Virus record (IMG/VR): IMGVR_UViG_3300009285_001197
Span: 1-64,000 of that record
DNA from: a virus
Direction: 5' to 3' (one strand)
Length of the DNA: 64,000 bases
The position numbers and the translations under genes are program-made. Positions within the stretch are counted from its first letter, which is position 1; the number at the start of each line of letters is the position of its first letter. The notes beneath the pieces are model-generated. The model was not told where the DNA came from. It did not search any database and saw only the letters and a list, made by a program, of their open reading frames with translations. Of the stretch, positions 25,588-33,620 are shown piece by piece.

Positions 25588-25757
25588 GACTGCTAACTAA
25601 CGCATCTGACCTTAGTTCCGATGCAGAAGTAGCTGACTGGCTCTTTGAGTCAGCTAGCTACGATCTGCAATTAGACCCACTGGAGATTCTGCTTCAGCGG
25701 GAAGTAGAAGACGAAGCTGACGACATCGTCTGGTTCGCCCATCAGTATCACAATTAA
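25584..25757 (+). CDS. Small acidic early protein, 57 aa
   Basis: 57 residues, strongly acidic (SSDAEVADWLFESASYDLQLD, then EVEDEADDIVWF). The ATG at 25584 overlaps the preceding stop and has GGAG upstream; an in-frame GTG at 25575 is less likely. Small acidic early phage proteins sometimes mimic DNA or bind host factors; nothing specific is seen here. Confidence 0.55.
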   Translation: MRLLTNASDLSSDAEVADWLFESASYDLQLDPLEILLQREVEDEADDIVWFAHQYHN

Positions 25758-25779
25758 CTTGACAAACTGGAGAACTACC

Positions 25780-26748
25780 ATGAACAAACACGACATCCTT
25801 AACACCCTGTCCACCGTTGACCTCTATACCCAGCTCTCCTGCTTGGGCAGCATGCAGTATGTATGCACAGCAGAGGCCATAAACAGGGCCATCAAGCTCA
25901 TGCCGGGTACGGCTGAAGGGGTAGATGCCTTCCTCAACGAGGAACGCAACCTGAAGCTGGATATTGAGTACGCTGATAACCACCTTGGCGATGGCACAAC
26001 ACGTGGTGAACGTGTTGAATTGGAATCCACGCACGACGTAGAAACCACACCAGGTACATATTACGAGCAACGCCGCGAACTCATGGCCCTACTTGATTTG
26101 CGCCAGACCTTTCTCGATCTCAGCGAAGAACTCTCTGCTGGACTCGAACAACAACCTGGCCAAGAACGTACGCTCTTCAACACCATGGAGTTCATGATGA
26201 GCAACCACAAGGTTGAACCCATCAAGTACGCACGTCAGTACATCATGAACAAGCGACTTGGCATCAAGAACTACGGCCAGACACAGGCGCAGTATGTGGA
26301 TCAGGAAACTAAACGCGCAATGGAGCAGCACGCCCAGTTCGCAGCCAAAGGTGAGATTGCAGTCCAATACCTTGAAGGACTCGATACACGTGAAGGCCCG
26401 CTTCCTGAACGCATCATGGAGACACTAGCCAAACGCTGCATTGGTAAGCTCATTGCACGTCGCATCAAAATTGGCCAATCACTTTCATGGCGTACTGATC
26501 CAGAACAACGTGACACAGCAGAAGCCGACATACTCTTCATCGAGGAAGCCATCATTGCACTCGGCGGTGAGATACCTGCTGAAGCAATCGTTCCGGATGA
26601 ATTGCCTGTCGAACAAGTTACTGCGTCTACACCTGATACAGACTTCACAGCATTCATGCAATGGAAGGAAGAACAAGCATTGAAAGTCCCTGGTAAACCT
26701 TACGCACAATCATCGCGTGAACCTGGTCCAGTAACAACAACCCACTAA
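25780..26748 (+). CDS. Early protein of unknown function, 322 aa
   Basis: 322 residues, helical and acidic, with GGAG before the ATG. It begins 'NKHDILNTLSTVDLYTQLSCLGSMQYVCTAEAINRAI', has a central 'YEQRRELMALLDLRQTFLDLSEELSAG' helix, and a linker-rich C-terminus ending 'FTAFMQWKEEQALKVPG'. I recognise no domain. It is the last gene of the first early block and is followed four bases later by a strong terminator. Confidence 0.65.
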   Translation: MNKHDILNTLSTVDLYTQLSCLGSMQYVCTAEAINRAIKLMPGTAEGVDAFLNEERNLKLDIEYADNHLGDGTTRGERVELESTHDVETTPGTYYEQRRELMALLDLRQTFLDLSEELSAGLEQQPGQERTLFNTMEFMMSNHKVEPIKYARQYIMNKRLGIKNYGQTQAQYVDQETKRAMEQHAQFAAKGEIAVQYLEGLDTREGPLPERIMETLAKRCIGKLIARRIKIGQSLSWRTDPEQRDTAEADILFIEEAIIALGGEIPAEAIVPDELPVEQVTASTPDTDFTAFMQWKEEQALKVPGKPYAQSSREPGPVTTTH

Positions 26749-26750
26749 CA

Positions 26751-26790
26751 ACATGTACCACTCGAAATGAGTGGTACATGTCCATTTTTT
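26751..26790 (+). terminator. Strong intrinsic terminator
   Basis: A perfect 13-base-pair stem (ACATGTACCACTC with GAGTGGTACATGT, loop GAAAT) followed by CCATTTTTT. It starts three bases after the stop of the 25780 gene and separates the first early block from the replication block. Confidence 0.9.
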
Positions 26791-26820
26791 AGTAAACCAC
26801 TATGGGGCTAAAATAACATT

Positions 26821-27180
26821 TGACAAATTCAATAAACACTGAAAAACATGAGCGGTTCCAAACGTTCCGAAATTTTCAACTTCAGATAGAGATATATTTA
26901 TAAACTACTCTCTTATTTTATTTTCTCTATCTGAATATCTCTCTTTAACATTAGAACTTTAGAACTATATAAATAAAACAATAACTTAACAATTCCAAAA
27001 CAGTTCCATTATTCCATTCTTTTTACTCAAATTCAGTTGACTATTTTACTCAACCTTATATCCCAGTAAAACAGTCTGCTTATAATTTAAGCAAATCACC
27101 AAAAGTTCCAAATTTTAACCTCATAACTATTACAACTTGGAACCGCTCTTTTTGCCTATTTTTTAAGCAGACTAAATAAC
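26821..27180. other. AT-rich region with inverted repeats, probable origin/operator
   Basis: The 490-base gap before the primase-helicase gene is very AT-rich and holds no gene. GAGCGGTTCCAA (26850-26861) is the exact inverse of TTGGAACCGCTC (27137-27148). AGTCTGCTTA (27073-27082) is the exact inverse of TAAGCAGACT (27164-27173) and abuts a TATAAT (27081-27086). TTCCA recurs at about 26857, 26993, 27004, 27012 and 27106 as possible iterons. Together with the downstream replication initiator-type gene this suggests a replication origin plus an autoregulated promoter; both are inference. Confidence 0.5.
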
Positions 27181-27241
27181 TCAGTTGCACGCTCTGACGG
27201 TTTATGTCAGACTCATTTCCCATTCTGATGGACCCCTAACT

Positions 27242-29560
27242 ATGAAACTCTCATTCCTCTTTGCAGATATACCACTCAGTAAAACCATCTTCAAAGTTGA
27301 TGGGAAGATTGACAAAAAAGCCTACCCCAATGTAAAGCTATTCACATCTGAAACAGTAATAATTTCAGATGCAGCAAGCCTCTTTGATACCATCAAAGCC
27401 CATGCTGAAGACCCACGTGGACCATGCCTACTTTCTGGACCACTCAACCGAATCCTTAATAATGAATCTCGTGCTGGCAGCACAACCAGTCTAGGGCAAC
27501 GTCAACTCATAATCCTCGACCTGGATAAAGCACAATTCAATTCTCCTGAAGAATTCATGCGCAATGCAGGATTAGAAGATGTCTCTTACACTGTTCAATA
27601 CAGTGCAAGCCAAGGGCTCAGCAAAACCCTTAACTGCCACATCTTCATACTGCTCGAAAAAGCTATCCCTGCACCCCAGCTCAAAACATGGTTAATGTGG
27701 CTCAATCTTCGCAATGATGCACTTAAAAATACACTCACATTATCTAATGCAGGCCACGCCTTGCACTATTCGGTAGACATTACTGTCTGTCAAAATGACA
27801 AACTAATCTATATCGCCACACCAAAATTCGATGGGATAAAAGACCCATGGAAAGAACCTCGCATTCAATTTGTCAAACGCACCCTAGACAAATTACCAAA
27901 TAACAGACTTGCTGAATGTGCTCTCGATGCACTCAAAGTTGATGCAAAGAAAATTCGCGACACCTTACGCAAAGCACAAGGTCTTGCCCCCATCACCTCC
28001 AAAGAAGTAATGCAAGGAGAATATCTTGTCCAAAAAGGTTCAGGACAAGTCACTATCACAGGTATGCGTGATAATGAAGATTTTCGTTATTTCAACTTGA
28101 ATGGAGGAGATTCATGGGGCTATTTTCACCCCATTAACAACTTTGAACTTCTGCACAATTTTAAAGGCGAACCTTTCCTCCTTATCAAAGAGGTCATGCC
28201 TGACTATTACACAGAACAAATACACTTGCGTGATGAACAACACAGCACACCCCATGATCAACGTGACACCATTATGGTATTCATCAATAAACACACTGCT
28301 GAATACAAGAAACTCAAATACATCAACGGCCAGCTGGAAATCACCCCAGCCAAAAACGAAGCACAACTTACACATTTCATGCTTGAAAATCGCCTTTCAA
28401 TGCCAAGATTCATACAAGAATGGGATATGAAATTCAATCCACACAGCGAACAAATCATCAACCCCGAAGAACGTAGTATCAATACCTTCAAACCTTCCAT
28501 GTACATGAACCCTGTTAACCAGGTCAAAGGTACATTCCCCAACATCAAACTTTTCTTTGAAAGTGCTGTAGGAACAGGTGATATTTACGACTATGTAATG
28601 AACTGGCTCGCGGTCATCTTTCAACACAAAATCAAAACTCAAACTAGCCAAGTCTGGCAAGGCGTACAAGGAACAGGTAAGGGAAAAATTGTAGAACTCA
28701 TTCTCAAACCTCTATTTGGTTACCAGAATGTAACCAGTATCCTGGCCTCAGCATTGGATGAAGACTTCAATGCCATTATGGAAAATGCTCTCATTGTCTT
28801 CATTGATGAAATCGAAGCTGACATGTTCTCTAACACCAGCAAATTCGAAAGCAAGCTCAGGAAATGGATCACCGAACCTACTATAGACATTCGCCGCATG
28901 CGTACAGATGTCTATTCAGTGCCTAGCTATATCAACCTGATTTTCGCATCAAACAAACCACGTCCCGTAGACATTCCACCTACAGACAGACGTACTAATG
29001 TAGGACAATTTCAACGCAAACGCTTCCTACCCACAGATGCCCAGCACGATGGTGTCAAAGACGAACTCGCCGCCTTTGCATACTATCTACAACACCACAC
29101 AGCAGATATTGCCTACGCACGTAGCATCCTAGACACAGAAGATCGTCGTGAAATTCAACGTATCAGCATCAACAGCCTGGACGAACTCGCCCATGGTTTA
29201 CTAGAAGGCAACTTCGAAATCATTGCCAGTGCTATGCCGGACGAACGACTCATGAACGAATCAGGTGTAATAACACCAATAGCCAGCAGCTTTATCAACA
29301 TCGTGAAACGCTGCTCATTGGAAACAAAAAGCAAGCTTACTCGTGATGAACTAGCTGTAATCTTCGAACACTGCATTGGACATGTGCCTGAGGGTAAGAA
29401 CAAATTTACCAGTTATCTGAGACACCACGGGATAAACACCAAACGAATTAGTATCAATGGGGATAAAACCTATGGTATAGAAATAACCTGGAAAAAACAT
29501 GACTTCAGTTATACCAAACAGCCATTAAGGGCTGTGAAAGGAACTAAAAATGCCGGATGA
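27242..29560 (+). CDS. Primase-helicase (AEP-like primase plus SF3-type helicase, DUF5906)
   Basis: About 772 residues. The N-terminal part has 'RQLIILDLDK' (hhhDhD-type motif I), 'LNCHIFILLEK' (sxH-type motif II) and 'YSVDITVCQND', consistent with an archaeo-eukaryotic primase fold. The C-terminal part is a DUF5906 helicase: Walker A GVQGTGKGK (~475), Walker B LIVFIDEIEAD (~516), sensor 'INLIFASNKPRPVDIPPTDRR'. It would unwind and prime at the phage origin. The ATG at 27242 follows 'GATGGA'; no strong SD. It is the first gene after the probable origin. Confidence 0.8.
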   Translation: MKLSFLFADIPLSKTIFKVDGKIDKKAYPNVKLFTSETVIISDAASLFDTIKAHAEDPRGPCLLSGPLNRILNNESRAGSTTSLGQRQLIILDLDKAQFNSPEEFMRNAGLEDVSYTVQYSASQGLSKTLNCHIFILLEKAIPAPQLKTWLMWLNLRNDALKNTLTLSNAGHALHYSVDITVCQNDKLIYIATPKFDGIKDPWKEPRIQFVKRTLDKLPNNRLAECALDALKVDAKKIRDTLRKAQGLAPITSKEVMQGEYLVQKGSGQVTITGMRDNEDFRYFNLNGGDSWGYFHPINNFELLHNFKGEPFLLIKEVMPDYYTEQIHLRDEQHSTPHDQRDTIMVFINKHTAEYKKLKYINGQLEITPAKNEAQLTHFMLENRLSMPRFIQEWDMKFNPHSEQIINPEERSINTFKPSMYMNPVNQVKGTFPNIKLFFESAVGTGDIYDYVMNWLAVIFQHKIKTQTSQVWQGVQGTGKGKIVELILKPLFGYQNVTSILASALDEDFNAIMENALIVFIDEIEADMFSNTSKFESKLRKWITEPTIDIRRMRTDVYSVPSYINLIFASNKPRPVDIPPTDRRTNVGQFQRKRFLPTDAQHDGVKDELAAFAYYLQHHTADIAYARSILDTEDRREIQRISINSLDELAHGLLEGNFEIIASAMPDERLMNESGVITPIASSFINIVKRCSLETKSKLTRDELAVIFEHCIGHVPEGKNKFTSYLRHHGINTKRISINGDKTYGIEITWKKHDFSYTKQPLRAVKGTKNAG

Positions 29561-29744
29561 ATTTGACCTCAGCCAGGAACAACAAGCTGAAATGCTCACT
29601 TATCATATTGCTGAACAAATACGCATTTACCCACCCAAACCAATCATCAACTGTTCTGACAACTGTGGGCCAAATATCCCCCATGGAAAAGAATGTACCT
29701 ACTACAAGGATTGCCTGGAAGACTGGCAACTAAGGAATAAGTAA
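29550..29744 (+). CDS. Small Cys-containing protein, 64 aa
   Basis: 64 residues, overlapping the primase-helicase stop by 11 bases, with GGA upstream of ATG. Four Cys (NCSDNCGPNIPHGKECTYYKDC) could bind zinc. Role unknown; translationally coupled to its neighbours. Confidence 0.6.
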   Translation: MPDEFDLSQEQQAEMLTYHIAEQIRIYPPKPIINCSDNCGPNIPHGKECTYYKDCLEDWQLRNK

Positions 29745-30076
29745 TGAAAACATCAGAACTGATTGGCACCCAACTGGATTGGGCGGTGGCGAAATGTGAG
29801 GGGTGGAGTGCGGAAGGGTTGACGGATATTGCGAACGGCAACGTATTCCCCGAGCATGCTTTTTCATCCAACTGGGCACAAGGTGGGCCGATTATTGAGC
29901 GTGAAAGTATAAGCGTACTTGACGCTAATGGGTGCTGGGCTGCCAGATATTCATACTATGATAACTCACAGGTTAGCCGAGACTATTTTGGCCCAACACC
30001 ACTAATTGCAGCCATGCGCTGCTATGTTGCCAGCAAGCTGGGTGATGAAGTTGACGTACCGGAGGAACTCCTATGA
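29744..30076 (+). CDS. DUF2591 (NinX-like) protein
   Basis: 110 residues with the full DUF2591 pattern: 'KTSELIGTQLDWAVAKCEGW', 'FSSNWAQGGPIIERE', 'YFGPTPLIAAMRCYVASKLGDEVDVPEEL'. NinX-type proteins are common in phage early/nin regions of lambdoid and other phages; their function is not established. ATG overlaps the preceding TAA region by one base. Confidence 0.85.
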   Translation: MKTSELIGTQLDWAVAKCEGWSAEGLTDIANGNVFPEHAFSSNWAQGGPIIERESISVLDANGCWAARYSYYDNSQVSRDYFGPTPLIAAMRCYVASKLGDEVDVPEELL

Positions 30077-30765
30077 TCTCTTCAGCCAGCTACTCACGCT
30101 TACTAGACTTTGAATCCTGTAAATTCAAGGCATTTCTCAAACACTACAAACGTATCCCTGACCCTCGCCCAAGCCCAGCTGCAGATCGTGGCACAGCAGT
30201 CCACCAAGCCTGCGAAGACTGGATGCGCGATCTACCCAATCAACCCAAACAGCCTATTGAAGCTGCCAAACACTTCAAAGCTGAGCTTAACTCTCTGAAG
30301 GAATCTTTCATAGCAGGTAAAGCTTCATTAGAAGGTGAGTGGGCATTTAACCATGACTGGAAACCCACTGAGTGGAAAACCGGCTGGTTCCGTCTTAAAG
30401 CAGATGCTGTAGTCCACCCAAAACCTACAGAAGCCGTAGTCATCGACTACAAAACTGGCAAGCGCTTCGGTAACGAACTAAAACACGGTGAACAACTCCA
30501 GCTCTACACCTTAGCTGTCTTTCTACGTGAGCCTGAAATCAAACATGTTGTAGCTGAGCTCTGGTACTTTGACCAAGATGACTTAGCTCGTCTCGAGATC
30601 AGCCGCAAAGAAGGTTTACGTTACTTACGCCTGTTTGATAACCGTGCACGCAAAATGACCGAAGCTACAAGCTTCCCTCCAAACCCCAATGGCTTCAGTT
30701 GCAAATGGTGCCCATACAAACCTGAAGAACTAGGTGGCACAGGACATTGCACTAAAGGAGTCTGA
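30073..30765 (+). CDS. Cas4/RecB-like PD-(D/E)XK nuclease
   Basis: 230 residues. Nuclease core motifs: 'RGTAVHQACED', 'WFRLKADAVV', the catalytic 'AVVIDYKTGK' and 'HGEQLQLYTLAV' (QxxxY). The C-terminal 'FSCKWCPYK' and 'GTGHC' with an N-terminal Cys in 'FESCKFKAF' form the Cas4-type iron-sulphur cluster set. It probably resects DNA ends in phage recombination or replication. No cas genes or CRISPR arrays are nearby, so a CRISPR role is not suggested. Overlaps the DUF2591 stop. Confidence 0.85.
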   Translation: MISSASYSRLLDFESCKFKAFLKHYKRIPDPRPSPAADRGTAVHQACEDWMRDLPNQPKQPIEAAKHFKAELNSLKESFIAGKASLEGEWAFNHDWKPTEWKTGWFRLKADAVVHPKPTEAVVIDYKTGKRFGNELKHGEQLQLYTLAVFLREPEIKHVVAELWYFDQDDLARLEISRKEGLRYLRLFDNRARKMTEATSFPPNPNGFSCKWCPYKPEELGGTGHCTKGV

Positions 30766-30767
30766 GC

Positions 30768-30953
30768 ATGAAACCAAACATAGCATCTAAATGTGAAATC
30801 TGCGGTGGACCTAAAGGTCGCTATTTCAACCATGAAAAATGCTCAAAAATCAAACAACAGCAACACACGCTAGATAAGCGACCACACAAGCAGACACTTG
30901 ACACAAAACGACAGAAATATCTAAGTAAAACAGGAGAGCGTTATGATACCTAA
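30768..30953 (+). CDS. Small zinc-finger-like basic protein, 61 aa
   Basis: 61 residues: 'CEICGGPKGRYFNHEKCSKI' is a compact CxxC...HxxxC metal site, followed by a very basic tail (KRPHKQTLDTKRQKYLSKTG), suggesting nucleic-acid binding. ATG two bases after the nuclease stop, SD GGAG. Function unknown. Confidence 0.6.
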   Translation: MKPNIASKCEICGGPKGRYFNHEKCSKIKQQQHTLDKRPHKQTLDTKRQKYLSKTGERYDT

Positions 30954-31155
30954 AAGAGTACGTCTCCAATTTCAAACCATACTCGAAGCTTCCAGAACAC
31001 ACAGCCTGTGTGTTACTGAAACAACAAACCGTAAAACAGGAGCTAAAGTTTACATTCTCTGTGCCCATACAAATGAAAACCTTTACCCCTTGGCACAACT
31101 GGGAGCCATGTCTGAACTCCATACCCCTCAACATAGCGGGAGTAAACTGATATGA
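30943..31155 (+). CDS. DUF6117-like small protein, 70 aa
   Basis: 70 residues: 'IPKRVRLQFQTILEASRTHSLCVTE..NRKTGAKVYILCA' and 'LYPLAQLGAM' match the pattern of a small phage family (DUF6117-like) found near replication genes. AGGAG lies eight bases before the ATG. Function unknown. Confidence 0.6.
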   Translation: MIPKRVRLQFQTILEASRTHSLCVTETTNRKTGAKVYILCAHTNENLYPLAQLGAMSELHTPQHSGSKLI

Positions 31156-31316
31156 ACAAAAGAACGAACAACATTCTTATAGGTCAAGCTCTATTGGACA
31201 ATATGAAAGCGTATCGCAAGAAAGTTACAGCCACGCCGGATTCTGCACGTAGTTTTCTGACCCGCCTAGGCGTCATGACACCCAACGGTAAGGTTAAGAA
31301 ACTAATACAAAACTAA
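31152..31316 (+). CDS. Small basic protein, 54 aa (copy 1 of repeated start)
   Basis: 54 residues, basic, beginning MNKRTNN. About 35 bases covering its ribosome binding region and first codons are repeated almost exactly before the next gene (31342), indicating local duplication. 'ATPDSARSFLTRLGVMTPNGKVKKL' resembles small phage proteins that accompany replication genes. Function unknown. ATG overlaps the preceding stop. Confidence 0.6.
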   Translation: MNKRTNNILIGQALLDNMKAYRKKVTATPDSARSFLTRLGVMTPNGKVKKLIQN

Positions 31317-31341
31317 CTCTTGCAAAACGGAGTAAATTGAT

Positions 31342-31482
31342 ATGAACAAAAGAACGAACAACCTTATGCGTATTTGGGTAAACGCAGGAATTTCAGCTGC
31401 TAAATTTAACAAAGCCCACGCCGTTTCACTTTTGACTGATCTCGGCGTACCTGAATCAGTGATCCAAAGGACGCTACCATGA
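31342..31482 (+). CDS. Small protein, 46 aa (copy 2 of repeated start)
   Basis: 46 residues beginning MNKRTNN like its neighbour, with the same GGAGTAAA leader. The body differs but keeps a related ending ('FNKAHAVSLLTDLGV' against 'PDSARSFLTRLGV'), so the two are diverged paralogues. Function unknown. Confidence 0.6.
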   Translation: MNKRTNNLMRIWVNAGISAAKFNKAHAVSLLTDLGVPESVIQRTLP

Positions 31483-31559
31483 AGCTAACTTCATATGGAA
31501 CTTTCTGGATGGTGTACTTCATTTTCTTCCTATTTGCAGCCTATTTCTTTGTCGCATAA
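31479..31559 (+). CDS. Tiny single-helix membrane protein, 26 aa
   Basis: 26 residues with one aromatic-rich hydrophobic helix (FWMVYFIFFLFAAYFFV). ATG overlaps the preceding TGA and the stop lies one base before the deaminase ATG, so it may serve mainly to couple translation. Function unknown. Confidence 0.45.
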   Translation: MKLTSYGTFWMVYFIFFLFAAYFFVA

Positions 31560-31560
31560 A

Positions 31561-31989
31561 ATGAACATTCTTAAATTTATACCATTAGTACAAGAACTAG
31601 CGCTACTGTCAAAAGACCCAAGTACAAAAGTAGGTTGCGCAATATTCGGACCAGGTATGGAAATTAGAGCTACAGGATGGAATGGGTTCCCACGAGGGGT
31701 TAATGACACCGAAGAAAGACTCAATGACAGACCTACGAAATATAAATTCATCACCCATGCAGAGGCGAATGCAATCGCTAATGCGGCGCGTTCTGGCGTC
31801 GCCCTCGAAGGATGCTCTCTGCTTGTTACTGCGTTGCACCCGTGCAACGATTGTGCCAAGCTGCTCATTCAGTCTGGCATCAAAAAAGTGTATGCACCAT
31901 TGCCCGAAATCGACGGGCGCTGGGCAGACAGTTTCGAAGTTGCCGCCACAATGTTCCGCGAAGCAGGAGTGGAGGTAGAGTTTTACTAA
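31561..31989 (+). CDS. Deoxycytidylate (dCMP) deaminase
   Basis: 142 residues. Zinc-binding motifs HAEANAI (His and catalytic Glu) and PCNDC are those of the dCMP/cytidine deaminase superfamily, with 'DPSTKVGCAIF' and 'GWNGFPRGVND' typical of dCMP deaminases. It converts dCMP to dUMP, feeding dTTP synthesis for phage DNA. The ATG is one base after the preceding stop. Confidence 0.88.
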   Translation: MNILKFIPLVQELALLSKDPSTKVGCAIFGPGMEIRATGWNGFPRGVNDTEERLNDRPTKYKFITHAEANAIANAARSGVALEGCSLLVTALHPCNDCAKLLIQSGIKKVYAPLPEIDGRWADSFEVAATMFREAGVEVEFY

Positions 31990-32006
31990 ATAAGGAGAAA
32001 GTTTCT

Positions 32007-32207
32007 GTGAATATTATTCTCGAACTTATCGAAGGAATTGCTAATGGTGGACACACAAGCCTTATCCTCCCGAAAGGATTGATGCAGAATGAAAGCTGCT
32101 TAAAGTGCGCATACGGCGGGGAAAACTTAACTGTCAATTTCTGCAAACGCCCACTAGATCAGAAATGTCATAAGGCTATACCCGACGTCGCTTTAACCAG
32201 CTATTGA
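32007..32207 (+). CDS. Small Cys-containing protein, 66 aa
   Basis: 66 residues starting at GTG with AAGGAG nine bases upstream. Contains Cys pairs ('ESCLKCAYGG' and 'NFCKRPLDQKC'), possibly zinc-binding. It lies just before the cassette-like region and has phage-typical base composition. Function unknown. Confidence 0.55.
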   Translation: MNIILELIEGIANGGHTSLILPKGLMQNESCLKCAYGGENLTVNFCKRPLDQKCHKAIPDVALTSY

Positions 32208-32308
32208 GTAGATATAAGTGATGTCCGAGTGGAACGCAGAAATAACCGGCGACTGAAAGCCGTCCGCGTTGATTGCCGGGTTAGCACACAACAAAAAAGG
32301 AGCAAAAA

Positions 32309-32488
32309 ATGAAAATAGAAATCAGGCTCAACGAAGAAACCGAGGAGAAAGAACTGTATCTTTTTGGTGATTTTCAGGCTTCGTGGAATATACTGGTAGA
32401 TGACAGTAAGGTAATTATTCCTTACGCGATAGATGCGGCTATAAAGATCGGAGAAGATTGGACGCCAAGCGGCGTCCCTCTTGAATGA
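32309..32488 (+). CDS. Small protein, 59 aa, first gene of the cassette-like array
   Basis: 59 residues, acidic, with AAGGAG six bases before the ATG. Its last codons run through a GGACGCC-AAGC-GGCGTCC hairpin and end four bases before GTTGGGC, the right end of a cassette boundary. No family recognised. AT-rich in its first part, unlike the GC-richer cassettes that follow. Confidence 0.6.
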   Translation: MKIEIRLNEETEEKELYLFGDFQASWNILVDDSKVIIPYAIDAAIKIGEDWTPSGVPLE

Positions 32489-32498
32489 CGGGTTGGGC
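32450..32498 (+). repeat. Partial attC-like site B
   Basis: The hairpin GGACGCC-AAGC-GGCGTCC is followed by CTCTTGA and by GTTGGGC (32492-32498), which fits the GTTRRRY right end of an attC site. GAGAAG upstream can pair with CTCTT. A canonical RYYYAAC left end is not seen, so only the 3' half is convincing. Confidence 0.45.
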
Positions 32499-32512
32499 AA
32501 CGAAAGGATACT

Positions 32513-32797
32513 ATGAAACGCGAACTTAATGACACAGAAAAACGTGTAATAGATGCTGCAAAAACACTTGAAAAAGACAAGTGGCGCGGTACGTGGGGAG
32601 CAACATCTATCCAGATTCTCGGCTGGCCCGATTCTGGTAAAGCCTACATGGCAAAAGAGCTTGGAATTTCTGCCGCAATAGCCGAGTTGCGAAGGCGCGG
32701 AATTGTGATTATGCATCATCGGCATGGGTACAGGCTGGCAGTGCCCAACGTAAAATTAACCAGCGGTGCGCACGCCGCACCCGAAACGGAGAAATGA
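32513..32797 (+). CDS. Cassette gene, 94 aa, winged-helix-like
   Basis: 94 residues, starting 15 bases after GTTGGGC with AAAGG upstream of the ATG, a usual spacing for cassette genes. The body 'TEKRVIDAAKTLEKD', with 'AYMAKELGISAAIAELRRRGIVIM', looks like a small winged-helix DNA-binding unit. The end (VPNVKLTSG) is encoded by the GCCCAAC-type left end of the next site, typical of genes reading into attC. Function unknown. Confidence 0.6.
   Translation: MKRELNDTEKRVIDAAKTLEKDKWRGTWGATSIQILGWPDSGKAYMAKELGISAAIAELRRRGIVIMHHRHGYRLAVPNVKLTSGAHAAPETEK
32743..32785 (+). repeat. Partial attC-like site C (left half)
   Basis: GCCCAAC (32743-32749) fits RYYYAAC and is followed by a GCGGTGCG...CGCCGCAC-type hairpin. 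No GTTRRRY right end follows, so the site appears decayed, and the stretch 32798-32947 has no convincing gene beyond a possible 25-codon ORF at 32800-32877. Confidence 0.4.
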
Positions 32798-32947
32798 ACA
32801 TGAACGCTACCGAAAGACTAAGGCAGTACATCGGGTCGGAAGAAAGATTAAGAAGGACGGTACGCCTGGGGCAGTAATTTATGAGATATTGGCTAGTTAC
32901 AATAAAAATCCGGTAAAGGTCGTGAATTAGACTGGAGGAGATAGAAC

Positions 32948-33238
32948 ATGAGCATAAGGAAAATTTTTGAGGATTGGTACTTTGGCGAGAACCATACAGG
33001 TAAAGCAAGGGAGCGTAGCGAGAATGGAGGGTACAGATACATCGCCGCCGAAGCTGCGTGGAATACGTGGCAAACAGCAACAAAAGCAGAGCGCGAGGCG
33101 TGCGCAAGGCTATTCGAGGACGCTGACGGCGTGGTGCACGAGCGCACCGCTGCGAACTGGCGCGACCCTGCGCGGGCCATTCGGATGCGATCTAACGTAA
33201 AGGTAAGGGGTCGCCCGCTTTTGGGCGATCCCTCTTGA
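32948..33238 (+). CDS. Cassette gene, 96 aa
   Basis: 96 residues with GGAGGAG nine bases before the ATG. The middle 'AAEAAWNTWQTATKAEREACARLFED' matches a helical motif common in small phage proteins of unknown role. The last 16 residues (RSNVKVRGRPLLGDPS) are encoded inside the attC-like palindrome at 33190-33252. GC content is higher than in the flanking phage genes. Confidence 0.65.
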   Translation: MSIRKIFEDWYFGENHTGKARERSENGGYRYIAAEAAWNTWQTATKAEREACARLFEDADGVVHERTAANWRDPARAIRMRSNVKVRGRPLLGDPS

Positions 33239-33252
33239 CCGCAGGGTTGGGC
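33190..33252 (+). repeat. attC-like recombination site D
   Basis: 63 bases bounded by ATCTAAC (RYYYAAC) and GTTGGGC (GTTRRRY). The inner arms AAGGGGTCGCCC and GGGCGATCCCTCTT pair with extrahelical bases, the architecture of integron attC sites. It lies at the 3' end of the 32948 gene and 22 bases before the next cassette gene. Confidence 0.75.
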
Positions 33253-33273
33253 GGTTTTAACTGGAGAAGAGAA

Positions 33274-33576
33274 ATGAGCGAAACAGCAAAATGTGCAATT
33301 TGTGGCGAGCCAATGCCGCCAGGCGAGGAAATGTTCAAGTACCACGGATACAGTGGGGATTGCCCAAAGCCACCAATGCCGAAACCTCCGGCAAAGCAGA
33401 AAATACCGGGATTGATTGCCGCTGCCGCATACGCGGACAACAAGAGCGTATCAATGCTCTTCGATACCTCAGAACAGGCGCACGCTTTCGTTGCTGGCAT
33501 AGAGGCTGATGTGGCGCCCAACGTGGATTTCAGCGGCTCGACGCCGCTTTATGGCGGCGAGTCCGCTGGAAAGTAG
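33274..33576 (+). CDS. Cassette gene, 100 aa, Cys-containing
   Basis: 100 residues starting 22 bases after a GTTGGGC cassette end, SD GGAGAAG. N-terminal 'AKCAICGEPMPPGEE' is a CxxC zinc-knuckle-like site with 'YHGYSGDCPKPP' supplying more ligands; Pro-rich linker; C-terminal alpha/beta part. The last residues (PNVDFSGSTPLYGGES) are encoded within the next attC-like palindrome. Function unknown. Confidence 0.65.
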   Translation: MSETAKCAICGEPMPPGEEMFKYHGYSGDCPKPPMPKPPAKQKIPGLIAAAAYADNKSVSMLFDTSEQAHAFVAGIEADVAPNVDFSGSTPLYGGESAGK

Positions 33577-33584
33577 GGTTCGGC
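33516..33584 (+). repeat. attC-like recombination site E
   Basis: 69 bases from GCCCAAC (33516-33522) to GTTCGGC (33578-33584; one mismatch to GTTRRRY). TTTCAGCGG and CCGCTGGAAA form the long arms and CGACGCCGC with GGCGGCG the inner part, around a TTTAT loop. It overlaps the end of the 33274 gene. Confidence 0.7.
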
Positions 33585-33620
33585 GTCTTATCGGAGCCGA
33601 CTTTTGAGAAAGGGAACGCA

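Noticed and set aside
30073-30765. CRISPR-Cas interpretation of the Cas4-like nuclease
   Set aside because: No direct-repeat array or other cas gene was seen; stand-alone Cas4-like nucleases are common in phages.
32208-32290. attC site upstream of the 32309 gene ending in GTTAGCA
   Set aside because: The right end does not fit GTTRRRY and no RYYYAAC left end or long arms were found; only a small CCGGC...GCCG hairpin is present.
32800-32877. 25-codon open frame between cassette genes
   Set aside because: Very short, no family; GGAG upstream is the only support, so it is mentioned only within the neighbouring site entry.
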